From Streptomyces griseiscabiei (GTDB taxonomy: Bacteria > Actinomycetota > Actinomycetes > Streptomycetales > Streptomycetaceae), in the NCBI RefSeq assembly GCF_020010925.1, contig NZ_JAGJBZ010000002.1, forward strand, positions 930,001-994,000: a stretch of DNA of 64,000 bases, written 5' to 3'. Shown piece after piece: positions 16,931 through 28,600 of this stretch. Both the position numbers and the translations under genes were made by a program. A model generated the notes under the pieces. It was not told the origin of the DNA, did not search any database, and saw nothing but the letters and a program-made list of their open reading frames with translations. Numbering within the stretch: the stretch's first letter is position 1; each line of letters begins with the position of its first letter.

Positions 16931-19606
16931 TCAGAGGCTCTGCGGGATGTCCTCCGGCCTGAGCGTCATCACGTCGGACTCCGTGGCGTCCGGCAGCTCG
17001 GCGATCCGGTAGGCCTGGCGTTCCGTCATGGCCTGGAACAGCTGGCGGGCCGTCCGGCCGTTGCCGAAGCCCCGGTCCCGGGGCATCGCGTCGAAGCGGG
17101 CGGTGAGCGACTGCCGGGCATCCGGGGCGAGTTCGTACTGGTGCTGGGCGGCCTGGTGCTCGACGATGCTGACCAGTTCCGCGCTGCCGTAGTCCTCGAA
17201 GAGCAGGGTGCGGTTGAAGCGGGAGGCGAGGCCGGGGTTGGAGCGGACGAAGACCTCCATCTCCTTGAGATAGCCGGCGACGATCACCACCACGTCGTCG
17301 CGGTGGTCCTCCATCAGCTTCAGCAGGGTGGCGATGGCCTCCTGGCCGAAGTCGTTCGAACCGGTGTACTGGGTGAGGGAGTAGGCCTCGTCGATGAACA
17401 GCACACCGCCCCGGGCCTGCTGGAAGACCCGGGAGGTCTTCGGGCCGGTGTGGCCGACGTACTCGCCGACCAGGGCCGAGCGGTCGGCCTCGACGAGATG
17501 GCCGCGCTCCAGCAGTCCCACGGCGGCCAGGATGCGGCCGTAGAGCCGGGCCACGGTCGTCTTGCCGGTGCCGGGGTTGCCGGTGAAGACGAGGTGGCGG
17601 CTGAGCGGGGGCGGGGCGAGGCCCATCTCCTCGCGGCGGCGGACCATCCGCATCAGCTTCACCAGGGACGAGACGTCCTGCTTGACGCGGTCCAGACCGG
17701 CCAGGCCGTCGAGTTCGGCGAGCAGGTCCTCGATCGTGTCCTCGGGCGGCGCCTCGGTCTCCCGCGCGGTCGAGGCCGGGTCCGCGCCCGGGCTTCCGGC
17801 CGCCGCGAGGGACTGGTCCGCGCCGGTCGGCAGGGAGGGGTTCTGCACGTCCCGGGAGAGGCAGTCGTCGAACACCGGGCGGGCGCCCTTCTCCAGCGCC
17901 ACGTCCTCCTCGGTGTCCCGGACCAGACAGCCGCGCAGCACGGGGGCGCCGCCCGCCGACACGTGCAGCGCCGGGAAGGCCGCGCCCTCGCTGCCCGCCC
18001 CGGCGAAGACACAGTCCTCGAAGGTGCCGCGGGCCTTCTCGCCGACGAACAGGCTGTTCTTGCCGGTCCGGGCCACCGTGACGGACCTGACCCGGGGTTC
18101 GGCGCCCGGGCCCACCACCAGACCGGAACCGGCCGCGTCCCGCACCGTGCAGCCCTCGACACTGGGCGCGGCGCGCTCGCCGATCACCAGGCCGGCCGTG
18201 CCGGAACCGCTGATCCGGCAGTCCCGCAGCACCGGGGTCGTCCCCGTGCCGCAGGAGATCCCGGCCCGCTCGGCGTCGGTGACGTCGCACTCCTCCAGGA
18301 CCACCGTCCCGGTCGACTCGGTGGTGATCCCGGCCCGGCCGCGCACCACGGACAGGCCGCGCATCCGGGCCTCGGCCGCGCTGTCGATCCGTACCCCGGA
18401 CAGCCCGCAGTCCGTGACCCGCCCGCCCTCGACGGTGAGCCCGGCGCGGTCGGTGGCCCGGATCCCGTGCTCGGCCGTCGAGGCGATCCGGCACGCGGTG
18501 AGGGTCACCCGGGAGTCGTCGCAGGCGTGCACCGCGCTGAACGAGCAGTCCGTGAGGTCGCCGGAGGCCACCCGGACTTCGGAACGGTCGCCCGCCAGCA
18601 GGCCGTTCGCCCGGCTGCCGGTCACCGAGGTGCCCTCGGCGGTCAGCCGGGCCGTGCCCCGGGCCACCAGACCCGAGCCGTGCGCCCGGTCGACCTGGCA
18701 GTCCACCAGCTCCACCCGGCTCTCGCCGTCCGCGCTCACCCCCGGCCCCGAGCCGTCCCGCAGCCGGCAGTCGCGCAGCAGGACGTCCCCCGTGCCGGAG
18801 ACGGCGACCCCGTCCGTGCCGGTGCGCAGGATCTCGCAGCGGGTGAGCAGGACACCGCCGTCGCCTTCCCCGCCGGGGTTCTCGGGGCGCGGCGAACTGC
18901 CCAGCACCCGCACGCCCTCGGCGGCCGTCTCCGTCACCCGGCAGTCCAGCGCGGTGACGGTCGCCTCGTCCTCCACCAGCAGACCGCTGCGGCCCGGCCC
19001 GGAGATCCGGCACTCGCGCAGCAGCGCGCGGGCGGCGCCCCGGACCCGGACGCCGGAGCCGGTGACCCGCCGTACGGTCAGTTCGGCCGCCTCGGCGACG
19101 GCTCGGGCGCCGACGACGACGCCGGTGCCCTCGACGTCCTCGACGACGACCCGGGTCAGCAGGGCCGGGCCGGTGGTGTTGAGGTGCACGGCGGCCAGCT
19201 CGGTGCCCGACACCCGGCAGTCGGTCAGTGTGAGCGAGGCGTCGCCGCCCGCCTCCACCCGGCCGCCGGAGATCTCGCAGCCGTCCAGCTCCAGCGCGCC
19301 GGCGGCCGCCAGCACGGCGGGCAGCGCCGGGTCCTGGCCGGTCAGGACGAGACCCTCGACCCGTACGCCCGGGGCGGCGGCCTCCAGCACGGGGCGGCCG
19401 GGGGACGCGGCCAGCAGCCGTACGGAGTGCGCGGGGCCGTCGGGCAGCAGGTGCACCGCCCGGTCCAGGAGCAGCTGTTCGACGTACGCGCCGGGGGCGA
19501 TGCGGATCTCGTCGCCGTCGCGGGCGGCGCGTACGGCGGAGGCGATGGTGCGGTGCGTGCCGCGGCCCTTGGGGGCGACCCGGTGCACGGTGGCGGTGGG
19601 GGTCAC
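16931..19606 (-). CDS. Right-handed beta-helix protein fused to an EccA/CbbX-like AAA+ ATPase
   Basis: The protein is 891 residues. Residues ~1-600 are repeats of about 22-24 residues ending in short Cys/Asp motifs (LRDCRLRDGSGPGVSA, LVDCQVDRAHGSGLVA, LEECDVTDAERAGIS), typical of a pectate-lyase-like right-handed parallel beta-helix. From ~620 comes a CbxX/CfqX-type AAA+ module: Walker A GNPGTGKT (676-683), Walker B GVLFIDEAYSL, sensor and arginine-finger region NPGLASRFNRTLLFEDY, and a helical lid. EccA of type VII secretion uses the same ATPase class. The GTG start overlaps the giant-gene stop by 4 bp, so the two are translationally coupled and very probably act together, for example as chaperone/unfoldase and client. 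No signal peptide is present. Confidence 0.9.
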   Translation of the reverse strand: MTPTATVHRVAPKGRGTHRTIASAVRAARDGDEIRIAPGAYVEQLLLDRAVHLLPDGPAHSVRLLAASPGRPVLEAAAPGVRVEGLVLTGQDPALPAVLAAAGALELDGCEISGGRVEAGGDASLTLTDCRVSGTELAAVHLNTTGPALLTRVVVEDVEGTGVVVGARAVAEAAELTVRRVTGSGVRVRGAARALLRECRISGPGRSGLLVEDEATVTALDCRVTETAAEGVRVLGSSPRPENPGGEGDGGVLLTRCEILRTGTDGVAVSGTGDVLLRDCRLRDGSGPGVSADGESRVELVDCQVDRAHGSGLVARGTARLTAEGTSVTGSRANGLLAGDRSEVRVASGDLTDCSFSAVHACDDSRVTLTACRIASTAEHGIRATDRAGLTVEGGRVTDCGLSGVRIDSAAEARMRGLSVVRGRAGITTESTGTVVLEECDVTDAERAGISCGTGTTPVLRDCRISGSGTAGLVIGERAAPSVEGCTVRDAAGSGLVVGPGAEPRVRSVTVARTGKNSLFVGEKARGTFEDCVFAGAGSEGAAFPALHVSAGGAPVLRGCLVRDTEEDVALEKGARPVFDDCLSRDVQNPSLPTGADQSLAAAGSPGADPASTARETEAPPEDTIEDLLAELDGLAGLDRVKQDVSSLVKLMRMVRRREEMGLAPPPLSRHLVFTGNPGTGKTTVARLYGRILAAVGLLERGHLVEADRSALVGEYVGHTGPKTSRVFQQARGGVLFIDEAYSLTQYTGSNDFGQEAIATLLKLMEDHRDDVVVIVAGYLKEMEVFVRSNPGLASRFNRTLLFEDYGSAELVSIVEHQAAQHQYELAPDARQSLTARFDAMPRDRGFGNGRTARQLFQAMTERQAYRIAELPDATESDVMTLRPEDIPQSL

Positions 19607-22600
19607 AGGAGCTCCGTTCCGTCGGGGAGGGCGGCCGGATCGAGGGTCAGCGGCTGCGGGGACGCGGGGGCTGACGGGGCAGCCGGCGCGGTGGGGGTGC
19701 TGCTCGCGGGCGGGAAGGCGCGGGACGGCTGGATGTTGGCCGTGTCCCGGTTGTTGAGCCCGTAGTTGAGGGTGCCCGCGCCGAGGGCCTCGGCGGCCTG
19801 CCAGATCAGCTCGCCGGGGCCGCCGCGGTGGAAGATCCGCGAGCCGGCGGTGGCGTGCCAGGTGTAGCGCAGGAGCCCGCTGGTGATGCCCGAGAACGCC
19901 GAGCCGGCGGCGCCCCAGGCACCGGCCTCCAGGGCGTCGAGGCCGGTGCGCTTCTGCCCGTTCACCCCGAACACGGCCGCGTTGACGGCGTTGTTGACGA
20001 ATCCTGTGAGGACACCGACGCCCAGGCCGTTGAAGAAGTCGTAGGAGCCGGAGCGCCAGCGGGTGGGGTTCTCGAACACGGTCCACTCGCCGTCCCAGTC
20101 GTCGCTGGAGGCGAGCGGGTGGCGGTGCCAGTCCTGGCCCTGGTCCAGGTTGGTCAGGCCGTACTTGAGGTAGCCGAGGCGGGTGGTGTCGTAGGCGACG
20201 TTGACGCCGACGCGGATGCCGCCGCCGATGGCGCCGTTGAGGGCGGCCCGCTGCAGGGCGACGGTCGGATCGAACGGTGTGTTGCCGAGGTCGGCGGTGA
20301 TCGCGGAGACGGCGAGGCTGGTGCCGAACTCGATCAGATAGCCCATGGTGAAGTCCGTGACGGCCTTGCGCACCTGGTGCCGCCACATCGGCATGGCGGC
20401 CGAGGCGCCGTCCTCGACACCGGTCCAGATCTCGTGGAACACGTCGCGGAACTCACGGTTGAAACCGCGCAGTTCGGCCGTGTAGCCGCGGAAGTCCGTC
20501 TCGCGTCCGACGAGCCGCCAGCTGCGGTGCCCGTCGAGGCCCACGTCCCCGCCGACCTTGGGGAAGCTGCTGATCTCGGGCAGTTTGGCGATGTCGAGGT
20601 TGGACCAGCGGCCGAAGGCGTCGGTGACCCAGACCCGTCCGGTGATGGTGCGCTGGGCCACCAGCCGGCCGTCCTGGTACTCGCGCCACTGGTTCCACAG
20701 CGACTCCGACTCCCGGTACCGGCCCTCGACCCCGTCCACCGGGTCACGGCGGTGGAGCACCTTGCCCATGTCGAACTCCTGCCAGACCTCCCGGTCCACG
20801 GTGGCCGAGACATCCGGTTCGAAGTGCCGTGCGGACCGCGAGAGCAGATCGGAGAGGGTGACCGGGCCGGGGTCCACGGGCGCCGGGACGACGCCGTCGT
20901 TCACCGTGTACGCGTACTCGCGGACCCGGCCGCCGTCGCGGAACCGTACGACGTCGGTGCCGATGTGGTCGCTCCAGCGCCCCTGGGCGAGGTCCTGGTA
21001 GGTGCGGACGCCCTTCGAGGTGACCGTGCCGTCGGCGCCGGTCCGCTGCCAGGACCAGGTGCCGTCCGGCCCCCGGGTGGCGTCGACCCAGACGGAGCCG
21101 TCGCCGGTGGCGTTGCGCTCCCGGATCGCGTCGCCCCGGCGCCCGTTCGGCAGCTTCTCGAAGTCGGTGAACGAGTCGTCCCAGGTCCGGGTCCGCACCA
21201 GCGAGCCGCGGTTCTGGATACGGACGCCCTCGCTCACCTCGCCGTCCGGGCCGGTGGCCTTCCAGGTCCAGTGGTCCTTGCGGGGGTTGCCGTGCGCCTC
21301 GACGTACAGGTCGCCCCAGTGGTCGCGGCGGCCGGTGATCTGCAGCTGGGTGTTCTTGTCCACCCAGACCCCGGAGACGTCGTCGGCGCCGATGCCGCGC
21401 GCCGGGTTCTCGCCCAGGTACTCGCGGACCCCGGTGCCCTGCGAGCGCAGCGACAGCAGTTCGTTGCCGTCCGCGTCCTTGAACACGTCCACGAAACCGC
21501 CGTCGGCGGAGATGTGCCGGGTGCCGGTCGTACCGCTCTTGGTGTCCAGCCACGGCAGTTCGTAGGCGTCCGCCGTGCCGTTCCACTTCGGGGCCGTGCC
21601 CCACTGCTTGGGGTCGGCGGCGCTGCGGCCCACCTCGATGACGTTGCCGTTCTCCAGGGTGCGGGTCTCCCGGACGATCCGGCCGAACTGGTCGATGTCC
21701 TGCCAGCCCCGGCCGCCGTGCGCGGCCAGCCGGACGCCCTTCAGCGTGGTGCCGTCGGCCGCGGTCTCCGTCCACTTGGACACCTGGAACATGGAGTCGC
21801 CGGTGACGAAGTTGCGGAAGAAGCCGTCGAACCGGCCGTGGCCCGCGCGCGGGTACCAGGCCGCCGCCGGGAGCCGCTGGTCGGAGATCCGGGCGACGTG
21901 CAGGGTGCCGCCGTCGGCGAGCTGGGTCATCTCCTCGGTCAGCTCGTCGATGAAGTCGATCGGCTTGTTGTTCGGGCCGACGGCCGTGTGCACCAGGGGG
22001 TTCGCCCGCATCCCGCCGGGCGCGGGGCCGGACAGCACCGGGTGCTCCAGATACTGGCGGGAGCCGTGGTAGCCGTCCAGCGGCCAGACGTCGCCCCGCC
22101 GCTGGGCCACGGCCCGCTGCCCGGTGGCCGGGTCGGGATAGGTGTCCTTGTAGCCGATCCGGGTCCAGGACCAGTCACGGGTGCCGTGCAGCACCTCGGT
22201 GCCGTTCTTGTCGAAACGGGTCCAGACCCAGTCGCCCTTCGCGTTCTTCTCCGCCCGGATCAGACCCCCGTCGAGGGTCTTGGTGTACGTCCGCACGTCG
22301 AGGACGTCCATCGGGGCCCAGCGGTACGGCAGTGTGTCGTGGAAGGTTCTGCGGTCACCGTCGAAGATCCGCTCCCCGGCCCGCAGCTTGTTCCCGGCCT
22401 CGTCGAACTCGGTCCAGCGGGCCCGGCCGGTCCGGTCCAGGTCGAGGTGGAGGACATGGCCGTCGCCGAGCACCTCGCGCTCGAACAGGGTCACCTTGCC
22501 CTCGCCGATCAGCTTGATCTCGCCGGTGGCGGACCTCTCCAGCGTGGCCGTGTCGAAGCGGCCGGTGAGCGGGGTGCCGGAGGAGTCGAGCCGTACGGCC

Positions 22601-25600
22601 CTGCCCGTCGCGTGGTCGATCTTCCAGAGCCGGCCGTCGGCCTTGCCGCCCTTGACCCGGACGGCGACCGTCTCCTCCAGCAGCCGGCCCGCCGGGTCGA
22701 ACACCGTGCGCTCCAGGGGGTGGGCGCCCTTCGCGGTGGGGACCAGGGCGATCCGGCCGTCGCCGAGCGACTCGGCGCGGAAGCCGGGCAGTTCACGGCC
22801 CGCCCGGTCCAGCACCTGGGGCACACCGCCGGGGGAGCCGGCGTCGAAGCGGAACATGCCCCGGTCGCCGGGCAGCTGGACGTCCTGGAAGGTGTGCACG
22901 CCCTCGGGGCCGTAGTGCCAGTGGGTGGTGCCGGCCGTGTCGGTGAGGGTGAGGCCGCCGTGCGCGTGGGTGCTCGGGGCGGCCGTGAAGAGGTCGTCGG
23001 CCGGGCGGGTGCCGGCGAAGTCGACCGCGGTGGGGGTCCACGGCCCGCCCTCCGCCGAGCGGCCGGTGACGCCGAGCCTCAGCCCGTCCAGGTCGGCCGG
23101 GCCGCCGCGCAGGAACACCTCCTGGTAGGTCGGTCCGCGGTTCGCGTCGAAGCCCAGCGTGAGGTCGGAGGGGGTGTGGTGCACGGTGTAGCGGCTGCCG
23201 CCGGGGCCGCCGTGCGGGGTCGGTGTGACGGTGAAGTCGCCGAGGACGCGGCCCGCCGGGGGGACGGCCTGGAGGTCGTCGAGGCGGGTCGCGAGCGGCA
23301 GGTCCAGATAGTCGCCGAGCGCGGCGGCCGACTGGCGCCGCAGGACCAGGCGGGCCTGGGCGGTCAGCTCCCGCAGCTGGTCGCCGAGCAGTCCCGGGCG
23401 CAGACCGAGCCCGTCCAGCGACACGGCCGCCTCGTCGGCGAGCCGCTGGACGCCGGGCAGGTCCAGGCCCTGGAGGGCGGCGGAGTCGGGCGTCGCGTGC
23501 AGGAAGTCCATGGCACCGGTGATGCCGGACATGTCCGCCGGGGCGCCCTCCGGTGCCGTACGCGGACCGCCGGCCTCGTCGAGCGTCCGGTCGAACATGT
23601 GGGCGAGGTCGGAGTCGTCCAGGGTGTGGCCGGGACCGGTCGTGCCGCCGGTGTCGCCCAGCTCGTCGAGCCGGACCGGTGCCGTGTCGGCGCCCTCGGT
23701 GAAGCGCAGGAAGCCGGAGCCGTCCGGGTCCGGCAGGTCGCGCAGCGCGAGACGGCCGGTGTGGTCGAAGTGGAAGCGCGAGCCGGTGAGGGTGTCGGTG
23801 AGCGTGAAACCGCTGGGCAGGCGCTCGGCGAGCGGACCGGTCGTCGGGGTGAACCGGACGGAACCGGCGGCGCCGGTGGGCACCAGCAGATCGACGTCGA
23901 TCCGCCCCGCACCCTGCGGCCCGGGAACGACGGTCACCGTGACCCGGATGCCCTCCGGCAGCCCGTCCAGGGCGAGGACGGTCTCCCGCCCGAGGAAACC
24001 GCCGTCCGGCCCGAAGGTGAACCGGGTCGTGCCGGCCGGGTCGACGATGGCGAACCTGCCGCTGTCGTCCAGCAGTTCGATCGTGAAGTCCGCGGCACGC
24101 ACCGTGCCGGTTCCGGTCCCGTCGGGGACGTGGTCGGGGGTGCGGTCCGCCTGGTCGAGACGGTACGAGCCCCGCGGTGCCTCGTCGGTCGCGGGGAGGC
24201 GGGTCACGCGCAGGTCGAACTCCGCCAGGTCGTCCACCCCGGACAGCGGCACACGGATCGGGTCGCCCGTGCCCCGGACGCCGTCGGCGAGCCCCTCGTC
24301 CATCTGCCGGAGGGCGTCGAGGCGGGCCTGCAGCGCGTCCAGGTCGGTGTCCGACAGGTCGCCGCGTTCCGGGAGCGGGTCGGTGCGGGGTGAGTCCGGG
24401 TCCATGACGCGGTTCAGTTCGTCGGCGGACAGGGGGCGGGCGTCCTGGGGCACGTCCTTCCAGAGGTCGTCGATGAGCGCGCGCTCCTCCGGGCTGAATC
24501 CGTCCGGTGCCCGGAGCGGGGCGCTGCCCGGCGCGTCCGGGCCCGGAAGGCGGTCGAGGCCGTCGAGCGGGCCGGGGCGGTCGAGCGGGCCGAGGCCGCG
24601 CAGGCCGCCCGCCTCGTCGAGGGTGCGCTCGAAGATCCGTGCCACATCGCCCAGGTCACCGCCGAAGTCGCCGGGGCTGCCCAGGTCGTCGAGCCGGACC
24701 GGCGGGGTGCCGGGCGCGGCGTCCTCGGTGAAGCGGAGGAAGCCGGAGCCGTCCCGGGCGGGCACGTCCCGGATCGTGAGCCGTCCGCCGGCGTCGAAGT
24801 GGAAGCGGGAGCCGGTGACGGTGTCGGTGACCGTGAAGCCGTTCGGCAGCCGCCCGGCGAGCGAGCCGTCCATCGGGCCGAGCCGGAAGGAACCGGTGAG
24901 GTTCGCAGGCCCGGTCAGTTCGAGGACCCTCGTCGTGGTGGAACCCGTGCCCGGGGTGATCGTCACCTTGACGCCCAGGCCCGCCGGACCGTCGAGGCCC
25001 GGCAGCGTGAGCGGCAGCTCCTGCCCGCGCAGGGTGCCGCCGGGTTCGAACCGCCACACCGCGGTGGGCCCGCCCGGATCCGCCACCGGCACCCGCACGG
25101 TCAGCTCGGTCAGCGTTCCGTCGGCCGCCCGGACCGGCGTGAGCGTCGCCCCCTGGACCGGCACCCCGTCCGGGCCGACCACCCCCGGCATCGGGTTCAG
25201 GGCGTCGTCGGTGAAGCGCAGCGCCAGATCGGTGCCGGTCAGCGGCAGTTCCCGGTGCTCCAGACGCCCCAGGGCGTCGAACTGCCAGAGCACACCGCCC
25301 TGCGGACCCGTGATGCTCAGCCCGCCGCCGTCGCGGAGGGCGACGTGCACGTTCTCCAGCCGAACCGGGCCGCCCGGGGCACCGAAGTCCAGCACGTCGA
25401 TCCGGAACGACGCCGGCGCGAGATCGGTCGCCGGGAACTCCGTGACCCGCAACCGCAGGTTCGTCAGCTCGTCCGCGCCGGACAGGGTGACGCCGTCGAA
25501 CCGGGAGGGGTTCGGCGGGGTCGGGACGCCCTCGCCCCCGGTCGACGTGAACCGGGCGTTGAACGTCGTGGGTTGCGGCGTCGGGTCCGCGCGCGGCAGG

Positions 25601-28600
25601 TCGGGGAGCGTGAGCCGGTTCAGTGCGCCTACGTCACCCAGCTCGTCCAGGCGAACGAGGTTCCCTATGTCACCGAGGCGGGTGAGATCGCCGGGGTCGC
25701 CCAGGCGGCCGAGGTCGCCGGCCCCGTCCAGGTCACCGAGGCGTCCCAGCTCACCGGCGCCGCCCGCGTCGCCGAGCCGGCTCAGGTCGTTCAGGTCGTT
25801 CAAGCCGTTCAGGCCGTTCGCGTCACCGAGACCGTCGAGGTCCGAGGGCAGGGACACCGCCGAGTCCGGTGTCGCCGAGCCGGACACGTCCAGCCGTATC
25901 GGGGGCGAGCCGTCCGCCGGGAGGTCCACGAACCGGCCGCCCCGGTCGAACACGAACCGTCCGCCCGTCGCCGTGTCGGTCACCGCGAAGCCGCCCGGCA
26001 GCCGCTGGGCCAGGTCCCCGTCCAGTCGTACGACGTCGAAGGTGCCGCCGGCCGAGCCCGGCACGGTGAGCCGGAACGTCGCCGACTGGCCGCCGCCCGG
26101 CAGCGAGGTGAACGTCGTGGTCAGCCGGGACCCGGTCAGCGGGCCGCCGACCGGGCCGGACAAGGTCAGCTGTTCGGACAGCCGTGTCCCGTCCAGGTCG
26201 AAGCGGCCGATCCAGGCACCGTCGAGCGACTCCACCCGCACACCCGTGACCACGCCCAGCGCACCCCGGACCGGCTCGATCGTCGCACCGCCGGGCAGGG
26301 GTGTCCCGTCCGGACCGACCACCCGGGGCAGGGACCCGGGCCCCGCCTCGGCGTCGAAGCGGACGAAGCCGTCACCGCCCGGCAGCCGGATGTCGGTGAA
26401 CTGCCGGACCTCGTCGGCGCCGAACACGAGCCGGACGTCCCCGACCTGGTCGGTGAAGGTGAACCCGCCGCCCTCCAGCGGGGCGCGCTGCCACTCCGTC
26501 CGGAAGCCGGTGGTGCCCGCGAAGTCCGCCGGGTCCACCACCACGGTGTCGGTCCGGGGCGCGGGCGCGTCGAAGCGGTCGAAGGTGAAGTCGTCCGACA
26601 GGTAGCCGAGGTCGTCCAACTGGCTGCCGAACGAGTCCAACTGGCTGCCGAACGAGTCTAGTTGGCTGCCGACCGAGTCCAGTCGGCCGCCGGCCGAGCC
26701 CAGCGGGCTGCCGATCGCGTCCAGGCCGCCGGCCCCGTCGAGGGAGCCGAGGTCGTCGAGAGCCCGGGGCCCGCCCAGATCGAGCTGGTCCAGCAGCCGC
26801 AGCTGGTCGTCGAGGGACAGCCCCTGGAAGTCCAGCGCGCTGAGGCCCGAGGCGCCCTCCCCGGCGCCCCTCGGGGCCAACGCCAGTTCGGGGAAGGGGT
26901 TGCCGCCCCCGAAGTTGGGGTTGGGGATCCATTCGAGGAGGTTGTGCTGGGCGTCCATCCGGTACGCGCCACGGATGAACTCCGAGGCGATACCGCCGGG
27001 GAAGGCGATCTCGTTCTCCGAGGCCCAGCCCGACGCCCGCCAGGCGTCCGTGCCCAGGGAGCGTTCGAAGGTCCGGCCCACGTCGATACCGCCGGAGGCC
27101 TCGATCTCGAACTTGAAGACGCCGTCCCAGATCAGATTCCGGTCGGTGGTGGTGCTCAGGAACGCCGACGGCTGGCCGGTCCTGACCATGACGTCGAGGC
27201 TCGTCTCCAGGGGGTCGCGGACGGTGAACCCCTCGCTGAAGATCTGGTCGAGGGGCCGTGTGCCGCCGATCCGCCACAGCGTCTCGTCGGTCGTCCGCCA
27301 GACCGGCGCCGGGGTGATGGCCTGGATGTCGACCGAGCGGTCGGCGGCGAACGCCAGCCGGTCCAGCCGCTGCGGCGACGGCAGGGCCACCTCGTCCAGC
27401 AGCCCGGTTCCCGGCAGCCGGGGGAGCGTGACCGATCCCGGGTCGCCGAGGACCGCCGGCCTGCCGTCGGCGCCGAACCGGGTGACGACGCCCTCGGGGC
27501 TCGTGACGGTGAACACGCCGTCGACCATCCGCACCTGTACGTCCGGCACGACCCCGGCGTCCGACCTGAGCACCCAGGTGACGGCCGGCCCGGGCTCCAT
27601 CGTGATCCACTGCCCGGTGGGCCGACCGACGCCGTCCAGCAGCCGGAGCTCACCGGTGGGCAGTGCGGCTCCGGGACCGTCGACGCGGGCCATCATCACC
27701 GTGATGTCCCGGCGGACGGTGTCCAGGTTCATCCCCAGCCGGTCGAACGCGATCCTGGACCGGTCGAAGTCGAGCCGAGCGGCGCTCAGATCCAGCTCGG
27801 CCTTGGCGCGGCTCAGCGGCGATACGTCGGTCAGCGCGTCGAGTTCGCCGAGCCCGCGTCCGGCGGTGTCCAGCTGGACCTGGGTGGTCTGGGTGCGCAG
27901 CCAGGCCTGGAAGCGTTCCGTGGCGAGCCTGCCGGTGGCACCGCCGGTGACGATGTCCCGCAGGGTCAGCGGGGCGAACGTGGTGCTTCCGCCGACCGGG
28001 GTGGTCGGGTCCGTACGGACCGGCCCGAGGCCGAGCAGTTCGCGTGCGCCCCGGGAGCCGTCGGCGGTGTCGGGGATCAGCCGGGTGAGGTCGTCGAGCC
28101 TGATGCCCAGTTCGCCGAGGCGGTCGGTGCCGGTGCCCGAGTTCCAGGCCGGGACGCGGGGGTCGGCCGGGCCGATGGCCTCGACGGTCACCCCGTCCTT
28201 CAACCGCACCCGGACGTCGACCGGATCGGTCGTCCCGACGCGCAGGACGACCCCGTCCGGGGTGACGTTCACGAGGTCGATCTCGCCGTCCAGGATCCTG
28301 CCCACCTGGAACTCGGTCAGCCCGCCGAGCCTGCCGTCGAGGCTCAGCCCCGCCGGCCCGGACAGGTCGTCGAGGGGCTTGAGCAGTCCGGTCGCGGTGC
28401 GCTCCACGCCCGTCAGCTCGTCGAGGTCCCGCAGCTGGTCGAGCGTGGTGCGCTGCGGCAGCAGGGTGGTGGGGGAGGCGGGGGCGAGGGGGGCGCCGAA
28501 CTCGTCCACCTGGTCGAACAGGCCGAGCGTGGTGCGCGGCCGGAGCGATGTCAGATCGTCGGCCACCCGGCCCGTCAGGGGGTCCAGCACCCGGAGCGGC

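Noticed and set aside
26614..26697. Short regular repeats as a possible CRISPR array
   Set aside because: The repeats are contiguous 21-bp in-frame coding units without spacers, and no cas genes are present.
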